Positions 24,119-35,061 of a stretch of DNA of 64,000 nucleotides are shown here, piece after piece. How positions within the stretch are numbered: position 1 is the stretch's first letter; the number at the start of each line of letters is the position of its first letter. Source of the DNA: Lasioglossum baleicum (taxonomy: Eukaryota; Arthropoda; Insecta; Hymenoptera; Halictidae); assembly GCF_051020765.1 (NCBI RefSeq), contig NC_134946.1:5879239-5943238 (forward strand). The letters run 5' to 3'. The translations under genes and the position numbers were made by a program. The notes beneath the pieces were generated by a model. The model did no database searches. It was not told the origin of the DNA and saw nothing but the letters and a program-made list of their open reading frames with translations.

Positions 24119-25241
24119 TATGATTAACTCTTTGCAGTCAAATGAGTTAAAAGTGTATGTTTTCCATTAGTCATAATTATGTTTTTCTTCATCGATAGAT
24201 GACTCACATCAATCATTTATCACCTAAAAAATATATAAATATTATGCAAGTACAAATGTGTCAGTTAGACGAACTTTTTTGTATTTTTCTAAACCTACAT
24301 TATTACCGAACGGTAAACATAGCATTGCTAGTCATAGTCTGGACTTCGACCGCAAAGAATTAATCCCCTTGCTTGAACTCCACATACCAAGTTACTTCTT
24401 CTTTTCTTAAGTAATGTCAACAATAATTAGAACCATTAACTTCATTGAGATTAAACTTTTTCTTGTCATCAAAAATCACATATTTCTAAGTATTTACATT
24501 TTCTGGTATTTATACTTACCAGACTGCATAATCCATTCCTCAACAAAACAAATATTGCATTACCACCAGTCTATGAAATTTCCTTTAAACCCACATGCAT
24601 AGGAGTTGTCGAGAATGTTGCAGGTCAACTGGGCTGCTTGGTTTCCCCGTAGTTTTCATTGCAAGGTCTCTTACAACATTTCTTGACTTTCTGATTGATA
24701 CCTGTACAACGTAATAGGGAAAAAATTACGTACAACTTGAAATCACATGTTACAATAACGTATAATTATGTTACTACGTGATCTACACACTCGATTTTAT
24801 TCGGATAGATCAGCAGATCTTTCAACACTTGAACAACAAAATCACTATGAAAGCAATCACAAGTTTATAACTACTTTTCACAGCTTAAAGTGCAGTTACG
24901 CAAGAAGTTTTTGCTTCTTTTTAAATATTTTCTCAACGTTTATTTCGTCATATAAACGGAAATATGCAAAACTTATTTTACATAAATACATAGGTTTTGT
25001 GTAAAGTGCAAAAATTTATTTGGGCCTATAATTGTTTATAGCACAGTATTTAGGCAATCCCATTTAACTGAGACACTGTGTATAATAGCTATGTTTATTC
25101 AATATGTCTTCGTTGATTCTTACATGTATTATCAGTCTATTTAATATTTCTATTGATTCGAGTAATAATATAGCTTTATTTATGCAACACATTTCATATA
25201 TTTTGTAGATGTGTGTCACAAATAATAATAACTTTTTTCAG

Positions 25242-27250
25242 CCCGAACTTATTCGAGCTCATGGTTACACAGCGGAAACGCATCACATCTGGACCAAAGA
25301 TGGATATTGCTTAGACGTACACCGAGTTCTTCCTCCAAAATCACATGAAAATCCAAGTAATGGTCTCTGTGACGATGGCGTGAACTTAAACGATCAAAAC
25401 ATAACAGAGGTAACGATAATTGTTATAATTCTTCATGCAGAAAGTTATCTTGCCCTAACATTAAACATGTTATGATTTTAAACATTAGGCTCGAATACCA
25501 ATCCTCGTTCATCATGGACTGTTATCGAGTTCGGCTGACTGGGTACTGTTGGGCCCGAAGAAGGCATTGGCATACATTCTATGCGACAATGGATATGATG
25601 TCTGGCTGGGAAATGCAAGGGGAAATACATACTCCAAAAAACATAAGAAGTACTCAACCATAGATAAAGAATTTTGGGATTTCAGGCAAGTATATTTTTA
25701 AATTGTCAGAATAAAAAAATATTTCATGAATAATGGAGAATGTGAAATGTGAATAGATGAATAACTTTACTAATATTTTAGCTGGCATGAAATTGGCCTC
25801 TATGACTTACCAGCAACGATAGACTATATTTTAGAACACACAGGATATACAGAACTTTATTACATAGGCTATAGTCAAGGTACAACTGCATTTTATGTGA
25901 TGGCTAGTGAGATACCTGAATACAATCGCAAGATTAAAGGAATGATTAGTCTTGCGCCAATAGCATTCCTTTCGAATCACAGGAGTCCTTTGCTCAAACT
26001 CTTTGTTCGCTTTCAGGTTATAATGGAGGTACATTTATAAATATTTACATTACTTTTCAATTATGATCGGAGGTGGTTGCACTGCAACAATGTTAAAATT
26101 CAACTGTAATTATATAGATTTAATTCTTTTATATATATCAGTAATTATGTTTGAAATTAACAGATGCCTGAATTAGCTTTCAATAACCAATAGACGATTC
26201 TTAAAGTTGAAAATTTGAGATTTTCTTTTGTATTAAATGATTTGAAAACTGAGAAAATAACTGTAATTTTTGGTGACGTACCAGAGTTGTTTAAGCACAA
26301 GTTGAAATAATTAATTACTAATTGTTTTATTTGTATAAAAATTATTTCCTCTGCGATGTATTGATTTTAATAGTTAAAAGTGAAAAATCTAGGTGTATAT
26401 AACTTTTACCATACTTATTCGGCTATACCCTCTGTAAAACAAACAATTTTACTATATCTTTAAAAATTTCAAATTAATATTTCAAGCGATGTGTATAAAT
26501 AAATCCACCTCTGGTCAGGGGATTTCCCAAGATTTAGATTTGCCATATTTATGACGAGCATGTTTCAGTGGGGATCTTCTTATTGCAATGTACATCAGTG
26601 GTTCCCCCGCAACAGGTTACAGGCCCGTACCCTAAGTACAATCATTCGAAATGCACCAGGTAGCCTCACCAAGGGTTTCTGTGTGTGTTGGTTTTACATG
26701 ATCGCTGGGTTTGGTAGTGACCAATTGGAGAAGTCTATGTTGCCCTTAATATTAGGACACTTCCCAGCTGGTGCTTCTGCTAAGCAGATTATTCACTATG
26801 GTCAGAGCATTCTATCAGGTAATTCATCATTTATTAAAAATTCTGAAAGTTATTATTTAGTTCACAAATCATGTCGTGAAATTGTTATCCAATCGTACTT
26901 TTCAATACTTCCTTAAATTTTATATAAATCTTATGTGTCGTTGTTTTTTAACAGGATCGTTCCGCAAATTCGATTGTGGAGTGACCGAAAACTTGAAAAT
27001 TTATGGATCAACGCAACCGCCGAAATACGATCTTGAGAAAGTGAAGATACCAATAGTAATATTTTATAGCGAAAACGATTTTCTAACCGATCCCGCTGAC
27101 ATAAAGAAACTCGTTGACAGATTACCAAATGTGTTAGAGACACAAAAGATCGAATACTCGAAGTTCAATCACATAGATTATTTGTGGGGCAGGGATGCTA
27201 AAACGTATCTCTACAATACTGTATTAAAAGTATTAAAAAGGTTCAGATAA
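25242..27250 (+). CDS. Acid (lysosomal-type) lipase, lipase 3-like; N-terminus missing
   Basis: An alpha/beta-hydrolase of the acid/gastric lipase family, expected to hydrolyse acylglycerols or cholesteryl esters in lysosomes or outside the cell. Exons: 25242-25409, 25489-25685, 25782-26028, 26569-26818 and 26955-27250; 1,158 bp, 385 codons plus stop, open throughout. The first exon begins PELIRAHGYTAETHH, the usual start of the lid-less N-terminal block. The oxyanion region is HHGLLSSS. The nucleophile motif GYSQG lies at 25,867-25,881 with Ser at 25,873. The catalytic Asp is in YSENDFLTD (Asp at 27,077) and the His in KFNHIDYLWG (His at 27,170). Exon 2 ends in AG followed by GCAAGT, so this intron uses a GC donor. 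The phase-0 acceptor at 25,241 implies an upstream exon with the signal peptide. An ATG at 25,104 opens a signal-like MSSLILTCIISLF frame, but its donor phase does not fit. All catalytic residues are present, so the gene is probably functional. Confidence 0.85.
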
Positions 27251-27292
27251 GAGAAGCTTTAACGATGTTGGTTATTTATTAGTTCACATGTA

Positions 27293-27300
27293 TATAAATA
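27293..27300 (+). promoter_or_regulatory. TATA box candidate for the small ORF at 27,343
   Basis: TATAAATA lies 43 bp before the ATG of the 66-codon ORF and 43 bp after the lipase stop codon. The spacing would put transcription start around 27,325. In AT-rich DNA such a match is easily found by chance. A splice-acceptor-like TTGCAG ends at 27,334 and offers another way to make the transcript. Confidence 0.3.
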
Positions 27301-27342
27301 CAAAGCATATTTTGCCAAATTTGTTACATTGCAGAAAGTCAA

Positions 27343-27543
27343 ATGGTACATCAGTTTGTAATATTCATTATTTTTCTGTCCCTTCCTCATGGATTAATCC
27401 CGTCCACTGCAACATCAAGTCAGATTGAAGATTTCGAACAGAATCTACTAAATATGTACGTTTTATATAAAGCTATTGGAGAACACATTGTTCGAAAATC
27501 GAATCATTATAACCGTAAAATAAATCGTAGTGCAACGGATTAA
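27343..27543 (+). CDS. Candidate small secreted peptide, 66 aa, unknown family
   Basis: I do not recognise this protein. The ATG at 27,343 opens a frame with a typical signal peptide: a short polar start, then FVIFIIFLSLPHGLIPSTA. The predicted mature part is about 43 residues, starting near SSQIEDFEQN and ending KINRSATD. It has no cysteine, a predicted helix around LLNMYVLYKAIGEHIV and a basic C-terminal stretch (VRKSNHYNRK). An AATAAA poly(A) signal lies 39 bp after the stop. It starts 92 bp behind the lipase stop on the same strand, so it may be its own gene, a second frame on the lipase mRNA, or an alternative last exon. Chance cannot be excluded for so short a frame, but signal peptide, poly(A) signal and position together make it worth keeping. 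Confidence 0.35.
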   Translation: MVHQFVIFIIFLSLPHGLIPSTATSSQIEDFEQNLLNMYVLYKAIGEHIVRKSNHYNRKINRSATD

Positions 27544-27581
27544 TCATATTTTTTAAGATGTTAATGATAGAGTTAAGCTGT

Positions 27582-27587
27582 AATAAA
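27582..27587 (+). terminator. Poly(A) signal AATAAA
   Basis: A canonical hexamer 39 bp after the stop of the 66-codon ORF. No AATAAA lies between the lipase stop (27,250) and that ORF, so this signal could also end the lipase transcript. Confidence 0.5.
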
Positions 27588-28813
27588 AAATATTTTGAAA
27601 TATGTGAATTGTTTATTGGCCTTCGCTGTGTCTATATTAAATAAGAAACTGCATTAGAAACTACGAAGTTTTGAAACAAAAAAATTAAATATCTCTAAAA
27701 CTTATTTAGTACTGTTATACGTAGGATAATAAAAGGGATCGATTGGATCAACAAAAAAAATGGATTGTATTAAAAAATAAAGTGCAATTAGACCTGGCGG
27801 GTGCATCGATGCATTCACGTAAAAAATAAGGTCATAAATAGGAAGTTAGGACGTATTATGGCATATGATTTTTTCCTGTATCATTTTTTTCCATTTATCA
27901 GTAACCAGTAACCTGTCCCACTTCCTAGAATGATTCTAAATTCTGTACTGATTGCAGCGTCCTCTTCTTATAGTCTGTATGGTAATATGGCAAATATAAA
28001 TACCTATTTTATCAACATTGTGTATGTTATTTAACTATTTTATTAATTATACAGGGTATCCCACAGAAGACTGAACGTTGTAAAATTGAAATAACTTCTT
28101 CATTTATTGGAGGTTTTCTCTTTTTATATTTTAGAGTAGAGCATTCCTTGGAGATTAATTAATGGTCCCCTCCCCCCATTGTTACGTTTGATCGCAATTT
28201 GTTCCTATTTATTAGCAAAATTGCAACGATAGCTGCAAAAAGTATAGTGACCAATATTTCTGTTAGGTTGGTGCAGAAATAATTGACGAATTCTTTTGCT
28301 TTGTTTTATAAATATAATTTTTCTAATTAATCTTACTGTTTATATTGCGCCACTTTAAATTGTTTTCGTGCTTAATCTATATATGTATCTTCAAATCATT
28401 TTTCTGACGTTCAATATAGTTCGAGCCGAGTTATAGATTTTAAATTAACTTACCGTTTGAAATCGACCATTCTTTTGGCACCACAAATTAGGTACAAAAT
28501 TATGGGTTACGTTGACCTCATCGGCAGTCATTTCACCATGGACCTAATTCGCCGACAACCACCGACAACGCTTTCATCGACACCAAGTTTTCAGTCGGTG
28601 AGATGTTGTAGTGAGATGCTTGTCCATGAAATGATTGTCATTGAGATCAGCGGTCAGGGTAACCCCAAAATTATATTGATAGAATAAATCCCAGAATTGT
28701 AATAAATTAGAAGCCATTTCACGATACAGGATACCGTTATAGACATTAAAGTCAGTATTATTAATTGTTACGCTTAAAAACTTTGAAGTTCGCTAATGAG
28801 CGAATGTATTGTT

Positions 28814-28960
28814 TTCCTTTGCGAAAATGTTCTCCGCGACATCAGAGTGTTGCTACGGCAGACGGATTACGGCTCCGCCAATGCCAGTGCCAACATTCGT
28901 TCTAGCGACGCTCTGATTGGTCCGCGTTTTTCGTTCGCGGAGAACATTTTCGCAAAGGAA
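28814..28960. mobile_element. Fold-back MITE family, copy 3
   Basis: The arms TCCTTTGCGAAAATGTTCTC (28,815 on) and its reverse complement (ending 28,960) are near-perfect and enclose a centre with GCTCTGATTGGTCCG and TTTTTCGTT, the same core as the element at 5,875-6,208. The right side continues through AAAGTTACTTCAAATGAC to TTTTTGCGACACCCTATATT at about 29,030, which matches the family end GTCCCAAAAATGT. The outer left arm is degraded. Confidence 0.65.
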
Positions 28961-29295
28961 AAAGTTACTTCAAATGACTTCAGAAATCATCCCTTTGAAC
29001 TTTGAAGTACGACATTTTTGCGACACCCTATATTATGCATATGAAATACTTGACTTCTAAAAAAATGGTCTGCTTTCTGTTTCAGCGAATGAATAAGACC
29101 TTTACAACGACTGTGTATAAAAGTCTTTTATTTGTTAGCAAAATACAGAATTACATTTAATTAATCTTGTAATCTCTGACTATGAGTAGCTTCTTGTTAA
29201 TCGTAATTAAATTCCCATTCATGTTACAATCTAATAGTTTTGATATTATTATAATATCGGATGTACTTACAAACATCTAATGCAGAACTTTCTTA

Positions 29296-29390
29296 AGATC
29301 CGCAAGTCGGTCATGGTTACGGCTACGATCGCGATCAGGATCACGATCACGGGTACGGTTACAGTCACGCTCCTGACTTCTATTCGACGG
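29296..29390 (+). repeat. Degenerate hexamer repeat (GGTTAC / GATCAC type)
   Basis: A short run of related hexamers: GGTTACGGCTACGATCGCG, then GATCAGGATCACGATCACG, then GGTACGGTTACAGTCACG. In one frame it would read as a Gly-Tyr/Asp-His repeat like those in some cuticle or secreted proteins. That frame has a stop codon directly upstream and no ATG. A similar CACGATCACGATC patch occurs at about 10,201-10,216. Simple-sequence DNA is the safer reading. Confidence 0.45.
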
Positions 29391-31809
29391 TCAACGAACT
29401 CTCTCTCAGTCAGTCTTTCTCTTCTCCTCTCCTGACTCTCCTCTCGGTAACAGTTTCTATAACGACGTTGAAGGACGCATCTAGGTTATCTCAGAAATTT
29501 TTGTCCTTGACAAGGTGAAAGAGTCCGCGAACGCCAACTATTTCTTGCCGTATCATTCCTATCTGCATGTGAACCAAAAATGTTGTAACATTATCAGAAA
29601 AATAAAATAATTCTGCGAACGCATGATCCAAAATTACCCAGGCCTTGGTTTACACTCAATTTATACAGATTTCGCCAAAAACAGCCGAAATAAAAATTGT
29701 TCGTGGACCTTGTGTTAAATGAAAGGATGCTTGTACCGTGCATGTACTGTTGTATCTTGTAGTTCAACGCATAATCGTAATCTCGAGAACGATTAAAATT
29801 ATTGCAGTCTACACCCAATTATCGTATTAATTAATATGTAATGTCGTGAGCATAAAACGCGCGGATAAATGGTTGCGATTAATTGCGACCATAAGGAATA
29901 AGGAATGAGATTTAGAATTGTTCTGCGTCCGCGATCCGCGGGGAAAAAAAACCAAATTAGTCTAAGCTACTCGTTAGACACGCTCGAAGGTCCTCAGACT
30001 TCCTGAACGAAGCAGAAATAAGTTCTGATTACCCAATTAATTTGAATAAATGTTTTTGATTGACTATTTTTGTACGTTGCGTAACTTCGAAGAATATATT
30101 TAAAATCTTGTCTTTTTACAATATTCATTCTTGAGGACGTTCTGCAAATATATTTCTATATATAGATAGACATCTGAACAGTTTAGGACAGTTTGGAATG
30201 TGCAAATTCGCTTTGCAACACCCCTTTGTTCCAGACAATAAAAGAAATGCAATGCCAAGCGGAAATTTCGATTGTGCAGTTCGTATAGAATATTTTTCGT
30301 CGGAATTGATTTCTTTGAGGGCGTGTCTGCGCATCAAAGGCAACGCTTTCGTCGAGGATCAGAGCAACGGGTTGCAAAAGCCAGACACAAAGAGTCAAAC
30401 AGAAATATTCATGTCATTTTTTCATATTTACCAAATAGTTTGGATGCAAATTTTGACTTGAATTGAGACAAGGTATACGAAGGTTATTGTGTTAGACTGG
30501 CGAATCTTCAAGTGGCACAGGATCGCTTCTAAAAACGTTAATTGCGATCGCAGAAAGTCTACTATATCATAGCGCAAATAGAACGAAATAACTGTATATC
30601 GTTTAACTGTAAATTGTCTGTGGCAGTAAGATTAAATTGCCAACTATGTATATAGAATCTGCCCGTTTGTAGACATAATCCGTTCAAGTATGTGGCTGGC
30701 TTGAGTGTTATTTAAATAATATATTGTGGAGAAACAGATACGAGTAACATTAGGAAGACAGGTAGATAAACAATAAATACGCTTCGAATTGATATACGCA
30801 TGAGCAATAAAATTCGTTTAAAAAATTGTCTATAGAATACAAATCAAAAGAATTCTGCTGTTATTTTTGGATCAACCTTATGTATTATCTTATTTGGCTA
30901 TTTATTATTTTGAACTACATAGTCGTGCGTTAATTTATATGCCTAGGAAAATGATTTTTCTATAGATTATTTCATTATTTTGAATATTTTGTGTTGGAAT
31001 AATTTGCACGTGAAAATTTATTTAAAAATAATTTATTTGAATTTCGTCTAAAGTAAAATTACTTTCCCGTGTAATTTCAAAAATAAAAATGATAAATTAA
31101 TTGAAATGATTGATCATTTCAAACTACATATATACTATTTTATTCTGTAACTTTATTTTATTTTATTCATATATCATTTTATTCTGTAACTTCAATGTTT
31201 TCTATCGGTATGAACAATGCAATTACTAATTTTCAAGAGAAATAACTTCGATTTTTCATGATACAAAAAGTACAATAAAACATTTTTTAACTGCATGTGT
31301 TCAATTATTGAACAACTCACAAACATGTTAACCTATTCAGCGTGTAAGTCCTAATTTGCGTCACGTGTAGCATCTGTCATAACTATGTGAGTGCAAAAAA
31401 ATTAATAATTTCCTTAAAGTTGGATAGTTTACTCTATTACGATATTTGTCTCGTAGGTTAAGCAGAAAAATCGCGTTGCAACGGCGACTGAGAAAATAGC
31501 GATCACAAAGCAGGGTCGTCGATCTGCAGTTCACGGCCCTCCGGAAAGCCGACAGTTCAATGTGTACGTCTGTTCCCCACCGTTCGTTCGCTCCTTCTCT
31601 ATCCTCTATCTATCGCTATCCTCTTATTAAACCTGCGCACGCGCGATATCCTTACAGAATCCCGCAGGACCGTACAGGATCCTCGAAGAAACTAAACCTT
31701 TGCCACCCTACAATCAGCCATTTTTTGGAGAAAGGGATCAATACTCTTCACTGTAGTCCTACATTATCTTATACAACGCATATCGAGCACATAAAATTGA
31801 TAGTCATTA

Positions 31810-32063
31810 CAGTAGAACCTCGATAACTCGAAAACCTCTATGAGACGAAAGTTCTCTCCATTCCCTTCGCTCAGCTGTAGAAACCTCTGCAACTCGAAAT
31901 AGCACGAATCATTTATTGCTTTACCTCTACGACTTGAATTCAGAAAAACTCCGACCTCCACAAGTCGAAGTTGACCTCTAAAGTATCAGTCAATCGATTC
32001 AAGTTCTGTATAACTCGAAAATTTTTCCCTTCCCTTCGAGTTCGAGTAATCGAGGTTCCACTG
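31810..32063. mobile_element. pogo/Tigger-type MITE with TA target duplication
   Basis: The left end CAGTAGAACCTCGATAACTC and the right end, whose reverse complement reads CAGTGGAACCTCGATTACTC, form inverted repeats with two mismatches over 20 bp. TA lies directly outside both ends (31,808-31,809 and 32,064-32,065). CAGT-GGAACCTCGATTA-type ends with a TA duplication are the hallmark of the pogo group of Tc1/mariner elements. At 254 bp it has no transposase. Inside, CTCGAAA and ACTTGAA-like motifs recur, as if parts of the end had been reused. Confidence 0.8.
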
Positions 32064-32726
32064 TATACAGTTATAACGTATAACCATCAATGAGCCCCAG
32101 TTACCTTGCTTCGAAAAATAGCCTATAATAAATATACGCGTTATAATTTCAGATGACATTTACAAAATTAACCTCATTTTCTTTACACAAATTATAAAAT
32201 TGTGGTTGTCACGCGTTCGTTGTTAAAAATATTAATTCTACCATACTGTATGTAAATTCGTTCTGCAAATATGAAATATATATCTATTAATTTATACTTA
32301 CAAGGAACATTACAATGAAGGGACAGAGGAAGCGTCTAACGATTCATACAGTCGTTTTCGCAAATTGTCGTGCGATTAAATAGATCTATTTATGTATTTG
32401 CAATAAATATTATAATAAACATATAGAAGAGGAAGCATCTAGTTCGTACAGTATTTTCCCCATACCATCGCGTAATTCGGCCACCGCCCCACGCCGGCGC
32501 AGAGGGTGCGAGAGAAGATCTCTTCACGCCAGTTGGCTGACGACGCGACACAGCTGCCCCTGCAGTTACCGCAGCGATCGAAGTACGTAGAGCTGCGCGT
32601 TGCTGGCTGCGCAACGGAATGGTGGGGATAGTCGCGTGACGTCAGAGAGGTCACCTAATGTGACGCCGCAAAGGAAGATGACTTTTGCTGCGCTGTATTC
32701 TATGCACAGTCCTGAGTTCTGGCATC

Positions 32727-32736
32727 GCGCATGCGC
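32727..32736. promoter_or_regulatory. NRF1/Ewg-type palindrome GCGCATGCGC
   Basis: A perfect GCGCATGCGC in the GC-richer island upstream of fascin. This palindrome is the binding site of NRF1 in vertebrates and of its insect relative Ewg, and is common in promoters of broadly expressed genes. It supports, but does not prove, a promoter in this island. Confidence 0.4.
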
Positions 32737-32784
32737 CGCGTATCCTTCAGGCATACCCTTCTCTCATTTTTCGGTGGCGATCAT

Positions 32785-32930
32785 CCCCACCTTTTCACCA
32801 CAGCCCGGTCACGTGATGCGTTCCGTCTCTGTCGTGCACGTGTCATAATGTCACGTGACTAATCCGGTACTGACAGAGGAAGGGTAACAATATTCCCCTC
32901 AATTTCTCTGGTCCGGCGACACTGCCTACG
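32785..32930 (+). repeat. GC-richer dispersed repeat, copy 3
   Basis: Matches copy 1 from TCCCCAC through CGGTCACGTGATGCG, CGTCTCTGTCG, CACGTGACTAATCCGGTACTG and TATTCCCCTCAATTTCTCTG to the CCGGCGACACTGC end. It holds three CACGTG motifs and lies inside the GC-richer island where a fascin first exon is suspected. Confidence 0.6.
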
Positions 32931-32940
32931 GGATCCTTTC

Positions 32941-33096
32941 CACGACCGGCAGTGAACGACGCAAGTCAGTCGCAGACTACCTTTGTTGTGACGAACATAA
33001 TTTGTTGCTCGTGACTCGCACTTCCTGCATGCACTGTCTGTTTTACGGCGTTCCTACTCGACGACATCTACAACTTCCGGTCTATTTCCCTGGTCG
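32941..33096 (+). promoter_or_regulatory. Candidate fascin promoter/first non-coding exon
   Basis: GC-richer than the flanks, with a TCAGTC initiator-like word near 32,965. It ends at a strong splice donor, CGGTGAGT, at 33,096/33,097. Fascin has an acceptor at 35,028 (CAAAATAG) only 33 bp before its ATG, so a 5' exon must lie upstream. This is the best donor I see, implying a 1.9-kb intron. The link is inference. Confidence 0.3.
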
Positions 33097-35061
33097 GTGA
33101 GTTATCTGCTTGGTAACAAACTTCGTGATTTGTTGATTGTTATGAATGAATAGCCTCGTTCGAATCTTCTTTTCAACATTTTCTCTGTATGTGTTTGTTA
33201 AATGTTCTCACTGTAGATAAGTAAATTAGATATGCTATAGATGAATCAAAATTCAAGTTGACCGCTAGAAGTTGGGATATTATGTTTTTAAAATGACGAC
33301 TCCTTAATTGACCGATCCACCGGTGTTGACCGGCGTCCCAGGGTTCATGCATCTGTGACGTGTGACCGTGAAACAGTTGTACGAGTACGCATAGTGACTA
33401 TTCGTTTTTGTCAATTCTCTTTTTATTAATCGATACCTTTAAAAGATTCGAATGTATCTTTTAATATCATAGAATGAATTTTCGAAATATATTGTGACGT
33501 TTCTGCTTTTCGTCAATTCTTCTTAATGTTCTCTTTTCTATAAGACACGAATCTATCATTAACTTTGAGTGCATATGTATGTATATGTTTTGGATTGACT
33601 AAATGAAGTTTCAATGACCCTCACGGTCTTCTCATGGTGTTATTGATTTTACATTACGCTTTTATGAATCGCCTTGAATAAATTTTTGTTTAGTTTGCCG
33701 CGGTTCGATAATTTAATTTTTTTTTTCGTTACAATGTCTAAAATTGTAATATAAATTATACATGTAGTATATTATGTTTTGTTTTTTTGTGTAGCATAAT
33801 TGTAAACGAACTTTTTTTACTATCCATTTCGGGTTTGACTTGTAATTAGTAAATGACGTTTTTTAGTAAATATTGAACTAAATGTACTATATTGATTGCA
33901 ACAAACTTTACATTTATTCAATATTAAAAAGAAATTATTTCGGTATGAAATTTCATTGTATTTGTGAGTTGAACAAGGAAATTTTGGTAAAGGACGAAAG
34001 GTCCTTTTATCGTCTTTTCCATTCGTCGAGTTGGCCCCACCCAGACGGAAGCCACGTAGAAATGAGTCATCGAATTCAGAGTTGAAAATAAAGTATCCCT
34101 CGGGAGAGAAGAGGTTTCCGTGTAAAAATAGAAATACATATATTCGATCATGTTAACGATCGTTGCTGCTTGCGTAGAAGCTTTCTGGCTAGGTCGGGTT
34201 TGCATCGCTATGGTAACACGATCTTGACCCTGAAAATGTCATGATGGTCTATTACTTCCCTGAATCAGGCGTGTCGTAAAATAAAGTAACAAATCTTTGG
34301 TACTATTCCTTTTAAATGATAGAGAACGTAACTTTATTGTGTGTAAAATTCGAATAAATTATTTTCAAATAATTTCTTATACGGGTAAATTAAATCGTTC
34401 GAATAAAGGTATAACTGTTATTATATATATATATGTATGTATGTATGTATGTTCGAGCGAATGTACTACTTATACTTGACCTGAAAAAATATTAAGCTTC
34501 GAGATTGTCCTTTCTTCGAACATTTACTCCGCATATGTACTTATTCAATATTAACCCTCGGAAGATGATCACTTTTGAAAAATATAAACAATGAAGCTTG
34601 CATTAAAATTGTTACAAATCTATTGTTTCAGTTCAAAAATAGAATTATTTTTCACATTTTAGTTTCAAACAAATTATAATGTTAATTGAAATGGAGCTAG
34701 GCTCCGCCATTTCAGCGTCATCACTGCCTTCATTTCGAGTAGCAAAAACCAAAAATTCATCATTTAATTTGTTGTTCTAAATTGATTTATAAAAAATATC
34801 GTAAACAATTATGTGAAAAAATAGTTAAGCTAGTATAATGATGATATAATTGAATATTACATTTTATAAAAGGATGTTGCTTTTTAAACAAATGTAAGAG
34901 TATTTTTAGAAAAAAAAAAATTACACCACATTCCGAAAATGTTGAAAGAATTATTTAAAAATTTTTGTGTGTAAAAAGATATTATTGATATTATTATGTG
35001 ATGTTTTGTTGTTTCTGTATCAAAATAGGTTTTGCTTTAATACGTGAAGCAATTCAAATAC

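Larger units (their letters stand above)
20569..25241. other. Intergenic stretch between ATP6AP2 and the lipase
   Basis: No convincing coding exon. It contains an inverted-repeat element near 20.85 kb, a strong hairpin at 22.01 kb, a CACGTG cluster at 22.18-22.29 kb and a (TC) microsatellite at 24,102-24,118. Two diverged copies of a roughly 65-bp segment (TTGGCGAGTAAGGTG at about 21,662 and TTGGCGAATAAGGTG at about 22,585, both followed by AAATAAATAATA) lie about 0.92 kb apart. A GC-richer island at about 22,990-23,430 includes a CCAAT box (AGCCAATCAG near 23,384) and a 150-codon minus-strand ORF of unknown worth. The signal-peptide exon of the downstream lipase should lie here but was not identified. 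Confidence 0.5.
27544..35028. other. Intergenic stretch between the lipase and fascin
   Basis: No convincing coding exon. It contains a fold-back MITE copy (28.8 kb), a degenerate hexamer repeat (29.3 kb), a pogo-type inverted-repeat element (31.8 kb), the third copy of the GC-richer repeat (32.8 kb) and a GC-richer island at about 32.45-33.1 kb that may hold the first non-coding exon of fascin. From 33.1 to 35.0 kb it is AT-rich and is probably the first fascin intron. A (TA)n-(TATG)n microsatellite lies at about 34,420-34,450. Confidence 0.5.

Noticed and set aside
25104..25161. Signal-peptide exon for the lipase (MSSLILTCIISLF)
   Set aside because: The hydrophobic start is attractive and in the same frame, but the only donor in place (CGA/GTAATA) is phase 1 while the next exon needs phase 0.
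29296..29520. Cuticle-like Gly-Tyr/Asp-His coding exon
   Set aside because: The attractive frame is preceded directly by a stop codon and has no start or acceptor in phase; simple hexamer repeat DNA explains it.
30125..30461. Overlapping frames of 71-87 codons, one with a signal-like start
   Set aside because: The signal-like frame begins without an ATG, and the others have no motif; the frames contradict each other on the two strands.
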